Assembly: GCF_000385135.1 (NCBI RefSeq) | Contig: NZ_ARQM01000012.1 | Span: 124,001-188,000 of the forward strand | Length of the DNA: 64,000 bases | Source of the DNA: Promicromonospora sukumoe 327MFSha3.1 | GTDB taxonomy: Bacteria > Actinomycetota > Actinomycetes > Actinomycetales > Cellulomonadaceae | Direction: 5' to 3' | In this document: positions 39,762-48,205 of the stretch, piece after piece | Layout: the number at the start of each line of letters is the position of its first letter | How positions within the stretch are numbered: position 1 is the first letter of the stretch | Made by a program: the position numbers and the translations under genes | The notes under the pieces: generated by a model | Databases searched by the model: none | Told to the model about the DNA's origin: nothing | Seen by the model: only the letters and a program-made list of their open reading frames with translations

Positions 39762-39799
39762 GGCGAGTGAGCCTGCGGCTACGCTCCGGCTCACTCGCC
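39762..39799 (-). terminator. Terminator overlapping the end of the PAC2 gene
   Basis: Arms 39762-39773 (ggcgagtgagcc) and 39788-39799 are perfect 12-base complements with a 14-base loop. The right arm contains the TGA of the PAC2 gene, so the stem forms only once ribosomes have left. Read on the minus strand the DNA after it is mixed, with aaatag soon after the stem. Confidence 0.65.
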
Positions 39800-40720
39800 G
39801 TTCTGCTGTGCGAGGAATCGCTCGAACTCCGCGCCCAGCTCGTCGGCGCTCGGGATCGGCGTGGTCTCCGCGAGCAGGCTCGGGCGGCCGATGGAGCGGG
39901 CGAACGCGTCGTACTGCTCCTCCAGCGCCTTGACCACGGCGGCGATCTCGGTCGACTCCGCGACCTGCTTCTCCACCTCGATCTTGGCGTCGGTCGCGGC
40001 CTCCTCGAGACCGCCGATCGCCAGGTCCAGCCCGGTCGCGCGCTCGATGTGCTGCAGCCCGACGACCGTGGCCGGCGGGTACTGCGACTGCGCGAGGTAG
40101 TGCGGCACGTGCACGGTGAACCCGAGCGCGTCGTGCCCCGACTCGCCCAGGCGGTACTCCAGGAGCGCGGCCAGCGAGCCCGGCACCTTCACGCTGCCGA
40201 ACCACGAGGTGTAGTCGTCGACCAGGCCGGGCCGGGTCGCGTGCGCCGTCAGCGACAGCGGGCGGGTGTGCGGCAGCCCCATCGGGATGCCCTGCACGCC
40301 CACCACGAGGCTCACGTTGAAGCGCTCCACGAGCTGGGTGAGCGCCGCCACGACGCGCTCCCACTGCAGGTCCGGCTCGGCGCCGTGCAGCAGCAGGAAC
40401 CCGGTGCCCTCGGCGTCGGTCAGGTGGTCGACGGCGAGGTAGGGGGCCTGGTAGTCGGCCCACCGGTCGGAGTCGAACGTCATGGTCACCCGCTTGGAGC
40501 GGTAGTCCAGCAGCTGGTCCACGTCGAACGTCACCAGACGCTCCACGCGGAACTCGTCGATCAGGTGCTCGACGGCGAGGTCGCCCGCGCTGCCGGCGTC
40601 CACGAAACCGCGGACGGCGTGCAGCATGACGGGTCCGTCGGAGCTGCCGGGCACGCTGCGACCCAGCGTGCGCTCCACCGCTGCCTCGTCGACGTCGTAG
40701 ATGCCCTGGGGGTCAAGCAC
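39791..40720 (-). CDS. PAC2-family protein (proteasome assembly chaperone-like)
   Basis: A 309-residue cytoplasmic protein of the PAC2 fold. GTG at 40720 (MLDPQGIYDVDEAAVERT) has GAGGGAGC close before it; a GTG 36 bases upstream has none. Segments typical of the family are MLHAVRGFVDAGSAGDLAVE, TFDVDQLLDYRSKRVTMTFD, GTGFLLLHGAEPDLQWERVV and GVQGIPMGLPHTRPLSLTAH. Two C-terminal helices (EVEKQVAESTEIAAVVKALE) follow. Actinobacterial members are widely kept and often of unknown role; a link with the proteasome is only suggested by the fold. Confidence 0.88.
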   Translation of the reverse strand: MLDPQGIYDVDEAAVERTLGRSVPGSSDGPVMLHAVRGFVDAGSAGDLAVEHLIDEFRVERLVTFDVDQLLDYRSKRVTMTFDSDRWADYQAPYLAVDHLTDAEGTGFLLLHGAEPDLQWERVVAALTQLVERFNVSLVVGVQGIPMGLPHTRPLSLTAHATRPGLVDDYTSWFGSVKVPGSLAALLEYRLGESGHDALGFTVHVPHYLAQSQYPPATVVGLQHIERATGLDLAIGGLEEAATDAKIEVEKQVAESTEIAAVVKALEEQYDAFARSIGRPSLLAETTPIPSADELGAEFERFLAQQNGE

Positions 40721-40837
40721 GTGCGCTCCCTCGCTCGTCGGAGTACTGCCGATCACCCGATCCGAAAGGGTGTCTGCTCTGGTCCAACGCAGCGGGGGCC
40801 GGCTGTCTTCCCGTTACGCCCTGAGCGTCGTGAGAAA

Positions 40838-40857
40838 GCCCGGCTCAGCGGCCGGGC
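40838..40857 (-). terminator. Rho-independent terminator of the signalling operon
   Basis: Stem gcccggc / gccgggc (40838-40844 with 40851-40857), six-base loop. On the minus strand it is followed by TTTCTC. The stop codon of the response regulator gene lies in the loop. Confidence 0.75.
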
Positions 40858-41282
40858 AGGCGCACCACGGAGACGAAGAAGTCGTCGATCTGGCGCACCA
40901 CGTCGATGAACCGGTCGAAGTCGACCGGCTTGGTCACGTACGCGTTGGCGTGCAGCGAGTACGAGCCGACGACGTCCTCCTGGGCGTCCGACGTGGTCAG
41001 CACGACCACCGGGATGTGCCGCAGCATGGGGTCGCCCTTGGCGACGGCCAGCACCTCGAGCCCGTCCATCTTGGGCAGGTTGAGGTCCAGGAGCACCAGG
41101 TCGGGGGTCGGCGCCTGGGCGTACTGCCCCTGCTTGCGCAGGAACTCCAGCGCGCTCACACCGTCGCCCACCACGGAGACGTTGTTCGGGACACGGTGGT
41201 CCTCGAAGGCCTCCCGCGTCATCAGGACGTCGCCCGGGTCGTCCTCCACGAGGAGGATCTCCATCACCTTCTGACCGCTCAC
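40845..41282 (-). CDS. Single-domain response regulator (Rcp1-like)
   Basis: Receiver domain only, 145 residues from GTG 41282 (MSGQKVMEILLVEDDPGD). Other possible starts are GTG 41291 and ATG 41264; GGTGG five bases before 41282 decides weakly. The acidic pair is in VEDDPGD, the phosphorylated Asp in LVLLDLNLPKMDG, the Thr/Ser in VVVLTTSDAQED, and the Lys in AYVTKPVDFDRFIDVV. No output domain is present. Rcp1-type regulators pair with histidine kinases that have the SHDLQEPLR box, like the one 88 bases upstream in the same operon. It probably relays phosphate to or from the REC-PP2C protein or another partner. Confidence 0.92.
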   Translation of the reverse strand: MSGQKVMEILLVEDDPGDVLMTREAFEDHRVPNNVSVVGDGVSALEFLRKQGQYAQAPTPDLVLLDLNLPKMDGLEVLAVAKGDPMLRHIPVVVLTTSDAQEDVVGSYSLHANAYVTKPVDFDRFIDVVRQIDDFFVSVVRLPGR

Positions 41283-41370
41283 GTTGACCACCCGGCCCGT
41301 ACCTGTCCCATGATGTCGGCATCGCCGGGCCCCCTCGTCGCGGCCCGCCGTCGGCCCTGGTCAGGCCGCC

Positions 41371-43020
41371 TCATTGAAGCGTAGTCGACTGCGCCCGTTC
41401 GGTCGAAAGGCGCCCCGTGCCGGGCTGGCCCTGCCGCCGGGCCAGCGTGAACCGCACGATGGTGCCGCCGCCGTCGGCCGGCTCGATCCAGATGCGGCCC
41501 TTGTGGTACTCGACGATCCGTTTGACCAGCGAGAGGCCGATCCCGGTGCCCGCGTACTGCTCGCGCGAGTGCAGCCGCTGGAAGATGACGAACACCCGCT
41601 CGGCGTACTGGGCGTCGATGCCGATGCCGTTGTCCACCACCGAGATCTCCCAGTGCGCGCGCATGCTGCGCACCTCGATCCGCACGCTGGGCGGCCGGTC
41701 GGGGTCCCGGAACTTGAGCGAGTTGCCGATCAGGTTGACGAAGATCTGCTGGAGCAGCGCCCGCTCGCCGTGCACCACGGGCATCGGGTCGTGCACGATC
41801 TCGGCGTCCGCGGCCGTGATCCGCTCGGACAGCTCGGCGAGCGCCGCGGTCAGCACGCCCTCCAGCTCGACGTCCTCGCGGGGCACGCCCGTGCGGCCCA
41901 CGCGCGAGAAGCTCAGCAGGTCCTGGATGAGCCGCTGCATGCGCTTGGCGCCGTCCACGGCGAACTCGATGTACTGGTCGGCGCGGTCGTCGAGGGAACC
42001 GCCGTACCGCTTCTGCAGGAGCTGCGTGAAGCTGGCCACCTTGCGCAGCGGCTCCTGGAGGTCGTGCGAGGCCACGTAGGCGAACTGCTCCAGGTCGCGG
42101 TTGGACCGCTCGAGCTCGCGCGCCTGCTCGCTGAGCAGGGTGTGCGCGTTCTCGACCTCCTGGTGCGACAGCCGGATCTCCTCGACCTGGTGCACGAGCT
42201 CGCGGCGCATGGTCTCGACGTGCATGGCCAGCAGGGCGACCTCGCCCGTGCCGGCGGGCCGGATCTCCCGCCCGAGCACGCCGCTGCTCACCACGCGGAC
42301 GGCGGCGGTGAGCTCCGTGAGCGGCCGGATCACCCACGACTCCAGGGCGAGCCACATCATGGTGCCCATCAGCACGACCACGAGCACGAGCGTCGCGACG
42401 GCGCCCAGCAGCAGCCGCTCCCAGACGGCCCGGGTGGCCACGACCTCGTCGCGCTGCGCGCTCAGCTCGGCCAGGTACTGGGAGACGGCGTCGTTGGCGG
42501 CCTCGTACAGCGCGTCGCCCCGGGAGATCGGCGGGGCGGTGCTCAGCAGCTCCATCTGGCAGGCCATCTGGCCGGCGGGCGCCGCCTCGACGGCCGCGAC
42601 CACGGGCTCGGCGTACTCGTCGAACCAGGCGTCGGTGCGCCGCACGGCCTCCTCGTACGCCTGGAGCACCTCGGCGTCGGAGGCCAGCGCCCGGCGCTCG
42701 ACGTCGGCCAGGAGCATGATGCGGCCGCTCGCCCCGACGGCGCGGGTCCAGGGTTCCAGCGCGGCCTCGTCGCAGGTGGCGCGGTAGGCGCTGACCGACG
42801 CGTCGGCGTCGGCGAGCGCCACGGAGGCCCGTTCGCCGTCGACCAGGGCGCGGTAGTAGGGGCCGTCGGCGCGGGCGTCGAGGCCGCGGGACTGGACCAG
42901 GGCGAGCACCGCGACGGCGAGCGCCAGCACGAGCATGGCCGCGACGGCGCCGAGCAGGCGGGCGAGGCGGCGGCGCATCGACACACCGGTGAACCGGTGC
43001 TCGTCCGGCACTAGCGTCAT
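41371..43020 (-). CDS. Sensor histidine kinase with CHASE3-like sensor and HAMP
   Basis: A 549-residue membrane kinase. ATG at 43020 overlaps the phosphatase stop as ATGA. Helix 1 (LLGAVAAMLVLALAVAVLAL) and helix 2 (LLLGAVATLVLVVVLMGTMM) flank an outside helical sensor domain of about 150 residues resembling CHASE3. HAMP follows (ESWVIRPLTELTAAVRVV), then a coiled coil, and the phosphoacceptor box VASHDLQEPLRKVASFTQLL. The ATPase domain has N box FVNLIGNSLKFRD, G1 VVDNGIGIDAQYAERV, F box VFVIFQRLH and G2 YAGTGIGLSLVKRIVE. The H box type is that of phytochrome-like and cyanobacterial kinases. The stimulus is unknown. Confidence 0.93.
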   Translation of the reverse strand: MTLVPDEHRFTGVSMRRRLARLLGAVAAMLVLALAVAVLALVQSRGLDARADGPYYRALVDGERASVALADADASVSAYRATCDEAALEPWTRAVGASGRIMLLADVERRALASDAEVLQAYEEAVRRTDAWFDEYAEPVVAAVEAAPAGQMACQMELLSTAPPISRGDALYEAANDAVSQYLAELSAQRDEVVATRAVWERLLLGAVATLVLVVVLMGTMMWLALESWVIRPLTELTAAVRVVSSGVLGREIRPAGTGEVALLAMHVETMRRELVHQVEEIRLSHQEVENAHTLLSEQARELERSNRDLEQFAYVASHDLQEPLRKVASFTQLLQKRYGGSLDDRADQYIEFAVDGAKRMQRLIQDLLSFSRVGRTGVPREDVELEGVLTAALAELSERITAADAEIVHDPMPVVHGERALLQQIFVNLIGNSLKFRDPDRPPSVRIEVRSMRAHWEISVVDNGIGIDAQYAERVFVIFQRLHSREQYAGTGIGLSLVKRIVEYHKGRIWIEPADGGGTIVRFTLARRQGQPGTGRLSTERAQSTTLQ

Positions 43021-44399
43021 GCCCGCGACCACTCCACCGAGTCGGCCAGGGTCGAGGTGCGCTCCCCCGGTTCGGTGGCGCCGGCGCCGGCCCAGCCGAC
43101 GAACAGCAGCGCGGCGTCGTCGACCAGGGGGCCGCCGTGCAGGGCGCGCACGCGGCGCAGCACGCGGGTGACGACCTCGTCGGTGCCCTGGTCCATCTCG
43201 TGCTCGACGACGCTGCGCAGGCCGTGCGCCCCGAGGCGCGGCATGCGCCCGTGGGCGCTGGGCGGGAGGATCGGCGTGCCCTCGGGGTCGGCGCCGACCG
43301 CCGCCTCGACGAGCCCGTCGGTGTAGAGCACGGCGGTCCACACCTCGGGCAGGTGCACGCGGTGTGCGGTCCAGCTGCCCTCGACGGGGATGCCCAGGGC
43401 TCGGCCGCGGTCGGAGGACGGCAGCTCCTCGCACTGGTGGGTCACGGGCGTGGTCCGGCCGGCGGGCGTCTGCGGCACCACGAGCAGGGGCGGCAGGTGC
43501 CCGGCGAGGTAGACGTCCATGTGCGAGCGGTCGGGCGAGATGACGGCCTGGCAGATGGTGACGAACACCTCGGGCCGGCCGCGCTCCGCGAGGAGCACGC
43601 GCTCGAGCAGCGGCAGCACGTCGTCGGCGGGGGTGTCGGCCAGCACGAGGGTGCGCCAGGCGGTGCGCATCGCCGCGCCGAGCGCGGCCTCGTCGGGGCC
43701 GTGCCCGGCGACGTCGCCGATGACGGTGACCAGGGTGCCGTCGGGGCGCTCCACGGTGTCGAAGAAGTCGCCGCCGAGCAGGCCGTTGCCGCCGGGCAGG
43801 TAGCCGACCATGACGGAGACCCGCTCGTCGGTGACGAGCTCCTTGGGCAGCAGGGCGCGCTCCAGGCGGGTGGTCTCGGCGGCACGCACCTCGCTGCGGA
43901 ACAGCGCGATCTGCTGGGCGGCCGAGCGGCGGCGCAGCGTGGCGTAGCGCAGGCAGCGGGCCAGCCCGTCGCCGTCCACCTCGCCCTTGACCAGGTAGTC
44001 GTCGGCGCCGTTGGCGACGGCGGCCGAGCCCAGGTCGTGCGCCGTGTTCCCGGTGAGCACCACGACGGCGGGCTGCACCGGCAGCACCTCGATGCCGGCC
44101 ATGACGCGGCGCAGGGCGCCCAGCCCCTCGGCGTCGGGCAGGCCCAGGTCGAGCAGCAGGCAGTCCACGGCGACCATGGACAGGATGTTGAGGGCCTCGT
44201 CCACGGAGCGGGCGCGGTGGAGGTCCGCGCGCAGGTCGGACTCCACGTCCGCGTCGGCCAGGAGCTCGCTCACGAGGAAGGCGTCGGCGTCGTCGTCCTC
44301 GACCAGGAGCACCGAGATCGGGCCGTCGAGCCGGGCCGGGCGCGCCTCTGCGCCGGGCCCGCCTGAGGGCCTCGCAGAACCCGCTCCGCCCGGTGCCAT
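43017..44399 (-). CDS. REC-PP2C phosphatase (RsbU-like) response regulator
   Basis: A 460-residue protein. A basic/Gly-rich start is followed by a receiver domain (SVLLVEDDDADAFLVSELL; phospho-Asp in CLLLDLGLPDAEGLGALR; Lys in DDYLVKGEVDGDG), a short helical linker, and a PPM Ser/Thr phosphatase (VSVMVGYLPGGNGLLGGDFF; VIGDVAGHGPDEAALGA; metal Asp residues in TDGLVEAAV and DDAALL). Such enzymes dephosphorylate anti-anti-sigma proteins in partner-switching pathways. No anti-sigma or STAS gene lies nearby. ATG 44399 has AGGAT upstream. It is the first gene of the operon, which continues with the kinase and single receiver. Confidence 0.92.
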   Translation of the reverse strand: MAPGGAGSARPSGGPGAEARPARLDGPISVLLVEDDDADAFLVSELLADADVESDLRADLHRARSVDEALNILSMVAVDCLLLDLGLPDAEGLGALRRVMAGIEVLPVQPAVVVLTGNTAHDLGSAAVANGADDYLVKGEVDGDGLARCLRYATLRRRSAAQQIALFRSEVRAAETTRLERALLPKELVTDERVSVMVGYLPGGNGLLGGDFFDTVERPDGTLVTVIGDVAGHGPDEAALGAAMRTAWRTLVLADTPADDVLPLLERVLLAERGRPEVFVTICQAVISPDRSHMDVYLAGHLPPLLVVPQTPAGRTTPVTHQCEELPSSDRGRALGIPVEGSWTAHRVHLPEVWTAVLYTDGLVEAAVGADPEGTPILPPSAHGRMPRLGAHGLRSVVEHEMDQGTDEVVTRVLRRVRALHGGPLVDDAALLFVGWAGAGATEPGERTSTLADSVEWSRA

Positions 44400-44542
44400 G
44401 GCGGCGATCCTATCCAGCGTGACGAGGCCCTGTCAGCGGACAGGCCGACGGGTGAGCAATAATGGTCGGCCGGTTGATTGCGACCGGACAGATCTCGCTG
44501 GTGGAAAGACGGAGGCTCCCTGGTGAAACACGGAGGTAGGGC

Positions 44543-46798
44543 GTGACGGGAATCGCGGGCGAGCTGGCCCACGAGCAAGCAGTCGTCGACACGATGTACG
44601 TCCGCTTGGACACCCTGCGCGGCACCACCGCGAACCGGCTGCGGAACGTGCGCCTGGAGGGCGCCTCCGGGACGCACCAGAACCGCAGCGAGCGCGACGC
44701 GTTCGCGACCATGTACGAGGACCGGGCCGCGCAGCTCGACGCGGTCGAGGACCGCCTGGTCTTCGGCCGGCTGGACCTGTCCGACGGCGCGACCCGCTAC
44801 GTGGGGCGCATCGGCCTGACGGACGCCGAGCACCGCTCGATGCTCACGGACTGGCGCGCGCCGGCCGCGGAGGCGTTCTACCGGGCCACGGCGCTGCACC
44901 CGGGCGACGTCCGGCGGCGTCGGCACCTGGTGACCAAGGGCCGCGCGGTGACCGGCCTGGAGGACGAGGTCCTGGACCTCGACGCCGAGATCGACGCCGA
45001 CGCGCTGTCCGGCGAGGGCGCGCTGCTGGCGGCGATGGCCCAGGGCCGTACGGGCCGGATGACGGACATCGTCGCGACCATCCAGGCCGAGCAGGACCGC
45101 ATCATCCGCTCCGACCTCACCGGGGCACTCGTGGTCCAGGGCGGGCCGGGCACGGGCAAGACCGCGGTGGCGCTGCACCGCGCCGCCTACCTCCTGTACG
45201 CGCACCGGCGCCTGCTGGAGCGGTCCGGCGTGCTGGTGGTCGGGCCGTCGAGCGCGTTCCTGCGGTACATCGACCAGGTGCTGCCCTCCCTCGGCGAGAC
45301 CGGCGTGGTGTCCACCACGATCGGCAGCCTGCTGCCGGGGGTCCGGGCGACCGGGGTCGACGAGGGCCAGGTGGCCCGGCTCAAGGGCCTGCTGCTGTGG
45401 CGCAAGGTGATCCGCCGGGCGGTGCGGGCGCGCGAGCGCGTGCCGCGGCACCCGGTCGAGGTGCGGGTCGAGGGGCACGACTTCGTGATCCAGCCCCGCG
45501 ACGTCGCCGACGCGATCGCCCGCGCCCGCCGCACGCACAAGCCGCACAACCTGGCGCGCGCGTCGTTCGTGCGCGACATGCTCGGGCGGCTGGCCGACCA
45601 GTACCGCGACTTCGACGGCGCCCCGCTGTCGTCCGAGGACCGCGCCTCGGTGGTCGAGGACCTGCGCTCCGACCGCGACGTCCGCGTGGCGCTCAACATC
45701 GCCTGGCTGCCGATCACGCCCGAGCGGCTCGTCTCCGACCTGTACGCCAAGCCCCACCGGCTGGCCGAGGCGGCGCCGGAGCTGTCCGAGCGCGAGCGGC
45801 GCCTGCTGGCCCGCGAGCCGGGCGCGCCGTGGACCGAGTCGGACGTGCCGATCCTGGACGAGGCGTACGAGCTGCTGGGCGAGGACGACTCCCTGGCCCG
45901 GGCCGAGGCCCAGCTCCGCGAGGCCGAGCAGGCCCGGGAGGTCGAGTACGCGCGCAACGTGCTGTCCGCCACGGGCGCGGGCGGCGGCCTGGTCGACGCC
46001 GAGACGCTCGCCTCCCGCTTCGCCGCCACCGGCCCGTCACTGACCACGGCGGAGCGCGCCGCCGCAGACCGGTCCTGGACCTACGGCCACGTGGTGGTCG
46101 ACGAGGCGCAGGAGCTGTCCCCGATGGCCTGGCGGGCGCTGGTGCGCCGCGTGCCGACGCGCTCGATGACCATCGTCGGCGACGTCGCCCAGACCTCGTC
46201 GGCGGCCGGTGCCCGCAGCTGGGACCGCATGCTCACGCCGCTGCTGCGCGACGGGTGGCGGCTGGCCGAGCTCACCGTCTCCTACCGCACGCCGGCCACG
46301 GTGGCCGACACCGCCCAGCGGGTCGCACGGGCGGCCCGGCTGCCCGTCTCCGACCTGCGGGCGGCGCGCGACGTCGAGGGCTCCCTCGACGCGGTCCGCA
46401 CCGCGCCGGGACCGGACGGGGTGCCGGACGACGCCGCCGTGGTCGCCGAGGCCGTGGGCCTGGTCAAGGAGTTCGTGGGGCCCGACGCCGGCCGCGTGGC
46501 CGTCGTCACGCCGCCGGCCCACGTGGCACGGCTGGCCGACGCCGTGGGCGGGGCGCTGGCCGACGCCGTCGGCGCCGAGGAGGCCGACCGGCTCGCGGCC
46601 CAGCGGCCGGAGGACGCGCAGGTGACCGTGCTCAGCCCGCGCGAGACCAAGGGCCTGGAGTTCGACGCCGTCGTGCTGGTGGAGCCGGCCACGATCGCGG
46701 AGGGCGCCGGCGGCACCAGCGATCTCTACGTGGCGATGACCCGGCCGACGCAGCGCCTCGTGGTGCTGCACGCCCGCGACCTGCCCGAAGGGTTCTGA
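44543..46798 (+). CDS. HelD/HelR-like UvrD-type helicase
   Basis: A 751-residue superfamily 1 ATPase. GTG at 44543 has GGAGG six bases before it. The N-terminal coiled-coil arm (ELAHEQAVVDTMYVRLDTLR) and the Asp-rich FGRLDLSDGATRYVGRIGL are typical of HelD, the RNA polymerase-binding helicase. Walker A is VVQGGPGTGKTAVALHRAAY, motif II VVVDEAQELSPMAWRALVRR, motif III IVGDVAQTSSAAG, motif IV/V ELTVSYRTPATVA and LSPRETKGLEFDAVVLVEP, motif VI YVAMTRPTQRLVVLH. In Actinobacteria, class II HelD (HelR) frees stalled polymerase and gives rifampicin tolerance. No rifampin-associated inverted repeat was seen upstream, so induction by rifamycins is not supported here. Confidence 0.9.
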   Translation: MTGIAGELAHEQAVVDTMYVRLDTLRGTTANRLRNVRLEGASGTHQNRSERDAFATMYEDRAAQLDAVEDRLVFGRLDLSDGATRYVGRIGLTDAEHRSMLTDWRAPAAEAFYRATALHPGDVRRRRHLVTKGRAVTGLEDEVLDLDAEIDADALSGEGALLAAMAQGRTGRMTDIVATIQAEQDRIIRSDLTGALVVQGGPGTGKTAVALHRAAYLLYAHRRLLERSGVLVVGPSSAFLRYIDQVLPSLGETGVVSTTIGSLLPGVRATGVDEGQVARLKGLLLWRKVIRRAVRARERVPRHPVEVRVEGHDFVIQPRDVADAIARARRTHKPHNLARASFVRDMLGRLADQYRDFDGAPLSSEDRASVVEDLRSDRDVRVALNIAWLPITPERLVSDLYAKPHRLAEAAPELSERERRLLAREPGAPWTESDVPILDEAYELLGEDDSLARAEAQLREAEQAREVEYARNVLSATGAGGGLVDAETLASRFAATGPSLTTAERAAADRSWTYGHVVVDEAQELSPMAWRALVRRVPTRSMTIVGDVAQTSSAAGARSWDRMLTPLLRDGWRLAELTVSYRTPATVADTAQRVARAARLPVSDLRAARDVEGSLDAVRTAPGPDGVPDDAAVVAEAVGLVKEFVGPDAGRVAVVTPPAHVARLADAVGGALADAVGAEEADRLAAQRPEDAQVTVLSPRETKGLEFDAVVLVEPATIAEGAGGTSDLYVAMTRPTQRLVVLHARDLPEGF

Positions 46799-46802
46799 CG
46801 AC

Positions 46803-46847
46803 GGGGCCCCGTCCACCTGCCGTCCCAGCAGGCGGGACGTGGGCCCC
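46803..46847. terminator. Terminator hairpin between the helicase and serA
   Basis: Outer stem ggggccc (46803-46809) with gggcccc (46841-46847), extended by cgtcc/ggacg and an inner stem cctgc/gcagg with small bulges. It follows the helicase stop by four bases. It lies upstream of the preferred serA start, which argues against the in-frame GTG at 46839 inside the hairpin. Confidence 0.6.
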
Positions 46848-46889
46848 ATCCGTTTGTCGCTCGCCCGCACCCTGGCGCACCATGGGTGC

Positions 46890-48128
46890 GTGCAGCGAGC
46901 CCTTCTCCTCGAGAACGTCCACCCCACCTCCGTCCCGATCCTCGAGTCGGCCGGGTACGAGGTCGACTACCGCAAGGGAGCCCTCGACGAGGACGAGCTG
47001 ATCGCCGCCCTCGACGGCGTGCAGCTCCTCGGGATCCGGTCCAAGACCGAGGTGACCGCGCGGGTGCTGGCCGAGTCCGACAGCCTGGTCGGCGTGGGTG
47101 CCTTCAGCATCGGCACCAACCAGATCAACCTGACGGCGGCCGCCCACCGCGGCGTCGCGGTGTTCAACGCGCCGTTCTCCAACACGCGCTCCGTCGTGGA
47201 GCTGGCGATCGCGGAGATCATCTCCCTGACCCGCCGCATGACCGAGCGCGACCGCGCCCTGCACTCCGGCGTCTGGGACAAGTCGGCGGACGGCTCGCAC
47301 GAGGTGCGCGGCCGCACCCTCGGCATCGTGGGCTACGGCAACATCGGCTCGCAGCTCTCCGTGCTCGCCGAGAACCTCGGCATGTCCGTCATCTTCTTCG
47401 ACACCGCCGAGAAGCTGGCGCTCGGCAACGCGCGCCGCGTCGAGACCCTCGACGAGCTCCTGGAGACGGCGGACATCGTCACGCTGCACGTGGACGGCCG
47501 CTCCGGCAACGCCGGCCTGTTCGGCGAGAAGCAGTTCGACCGCATGAAGCCGGGCGCGATCTTCCTCAACCTGTGCCGCGGGTTCGTGGTCGACGTCGAC
47601 GCCCTGGCCGAGCGCATCACCTCGGGTCACCTGTCGGGCGCCGCAGTCGACGTCTTCCCGGAGGAGCCCAAGAAGCGCGGCGACGCGTTCGAGTCGGTGC
47701 TGCGCGGCCTGCCGAACGTGATCCTCACGCCGCACGTGGGCGGCTCCACCGAGGAGGCGCAGGAGGCGATCGGCCAGTTCGTGGCCAAGAAACTCAGCGA
47801 CTACGTGACGACCGGGTCGACGATGCTCAGCGTCAACCTGCCGAACCTGCAGCTCGAGCACACGGGGGTGGGCCGCATCAAGCTGCTGCACCGCAACGTG
47901 CCGGGCGTGCTGGCCACCGTGAACCAGATCTTCGCGGACCACGGTGCCAACATCGAGGGCCAGATGCTCGCGACGCGCGGCGACATCGGCTACGTGGTCA
48001 CCGACATCTCGGACGTGACCGAGCGGGGTGCGTCCAAGAAGCTCCAGGCGCTGGAGGCGACCATCCGCCTGCGGATCCGCGACGCCTTCGAGCGCCCCGA
48101 GTTCCCGCCGGGACCGGCGGCCCGCTGA
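46890..48128 (+). CDS. serA: D-3-phosphoglycerate dehydrogenase (SerA, ACT type)
   Basis: First step of serine synthesis: oxidises 3-phosphoglycerate with NAD. 412 residues from GTG 46890 (MQRALLLENVHPTSVPIL), the length of the E. coli-type enzyme. The leader is short with no clear ribosome site. NAD-binding GIVGYGNIGSQLSVLAE, catalytic Arg in NLCRGFVVDVDAL, Glu in FPEEPKKRGDAF, and His in ILTPHVGGSTEEAQEAIG. The C-terminal ACT domain (NVPGVLATVNQIFADHGANI then EGQMLATRGDIGYVVTDI) suggests feedback inhibition by serine. A standalone metabolic gene ended by a repeat-derived hairpin. Confidence 0.94.
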   Translation: MQRALLLENVHPTSVPILESAGYEVDYRKGALDEDELIAALDGVQLLGIRSKTEVTARVLAESDSLVGVGAFSIGTNQINLTAAAHRGVAVFNAPFSNTRSVVELAIAEIISLTRRMTERDRALHSGVWDKSADGSHEVRGRTLGIVGYGNIGSQLSVLAENLGMSVIFFDTAEKLALGNARRVETLDELLETADIVTLHVDGRSGNAGLFGEKQFDRMKPGAIFLNLCRGFVVDVDALAERITSGHLSGAAVDVFPEEPKKRGDAFESVLRGLPNVILTPHVGGSTEEAQEAIGQFVAKKLSDYVTTGSTMLSVNLPNLQLEHTGVGRIKLLHRNVPGVLATVNQIFADHGANIEGQMLATRGDIGYVVTDISDVTERGASKKLQALEATIRLRIRDAFERPEFPPGPAAR

Positions 48129-48133
48129 GCTGA

Positions 48134-48179
48134 CGCTGGTCGAGCTCGTTTAGAGCGGTCTCGACAAGCTCGACCAGCG
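48134..48179. terminator. Hairpin from the dispersed repeat, between convergent serA and sulfotransferase genes
   Basis: Arms cgctggtcgagct (48134-48146) and 48167-48179 are perfect 13-base complements with a 20-base loop. A further partial copy (aagctcgaccagcg) lies at 48187-48200. It sits five bases after the serA stop. Confidence 0.75.
48157..48178 (-). repeat. Third copy of the dispersed 22-base repeat
   Basis: Read on the minus strand this is gctggtcgagcttgtcgag plus acc, differing by one base from the two copies at 20531 and 20558. Its arms also build the terminator hairpin here. Confidence 0.8.
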
Positions 48180-48205
48180 GTAGGCCAAGCTCGACCAGCG
48201 ACCGC

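Noticed and set aside
44400-44542. Rifamycin-associated element upstream of the HelD-like gene
   Set aside because: No matching inverted repeat is present; only a short cctgtc/gacagg pair is seen.
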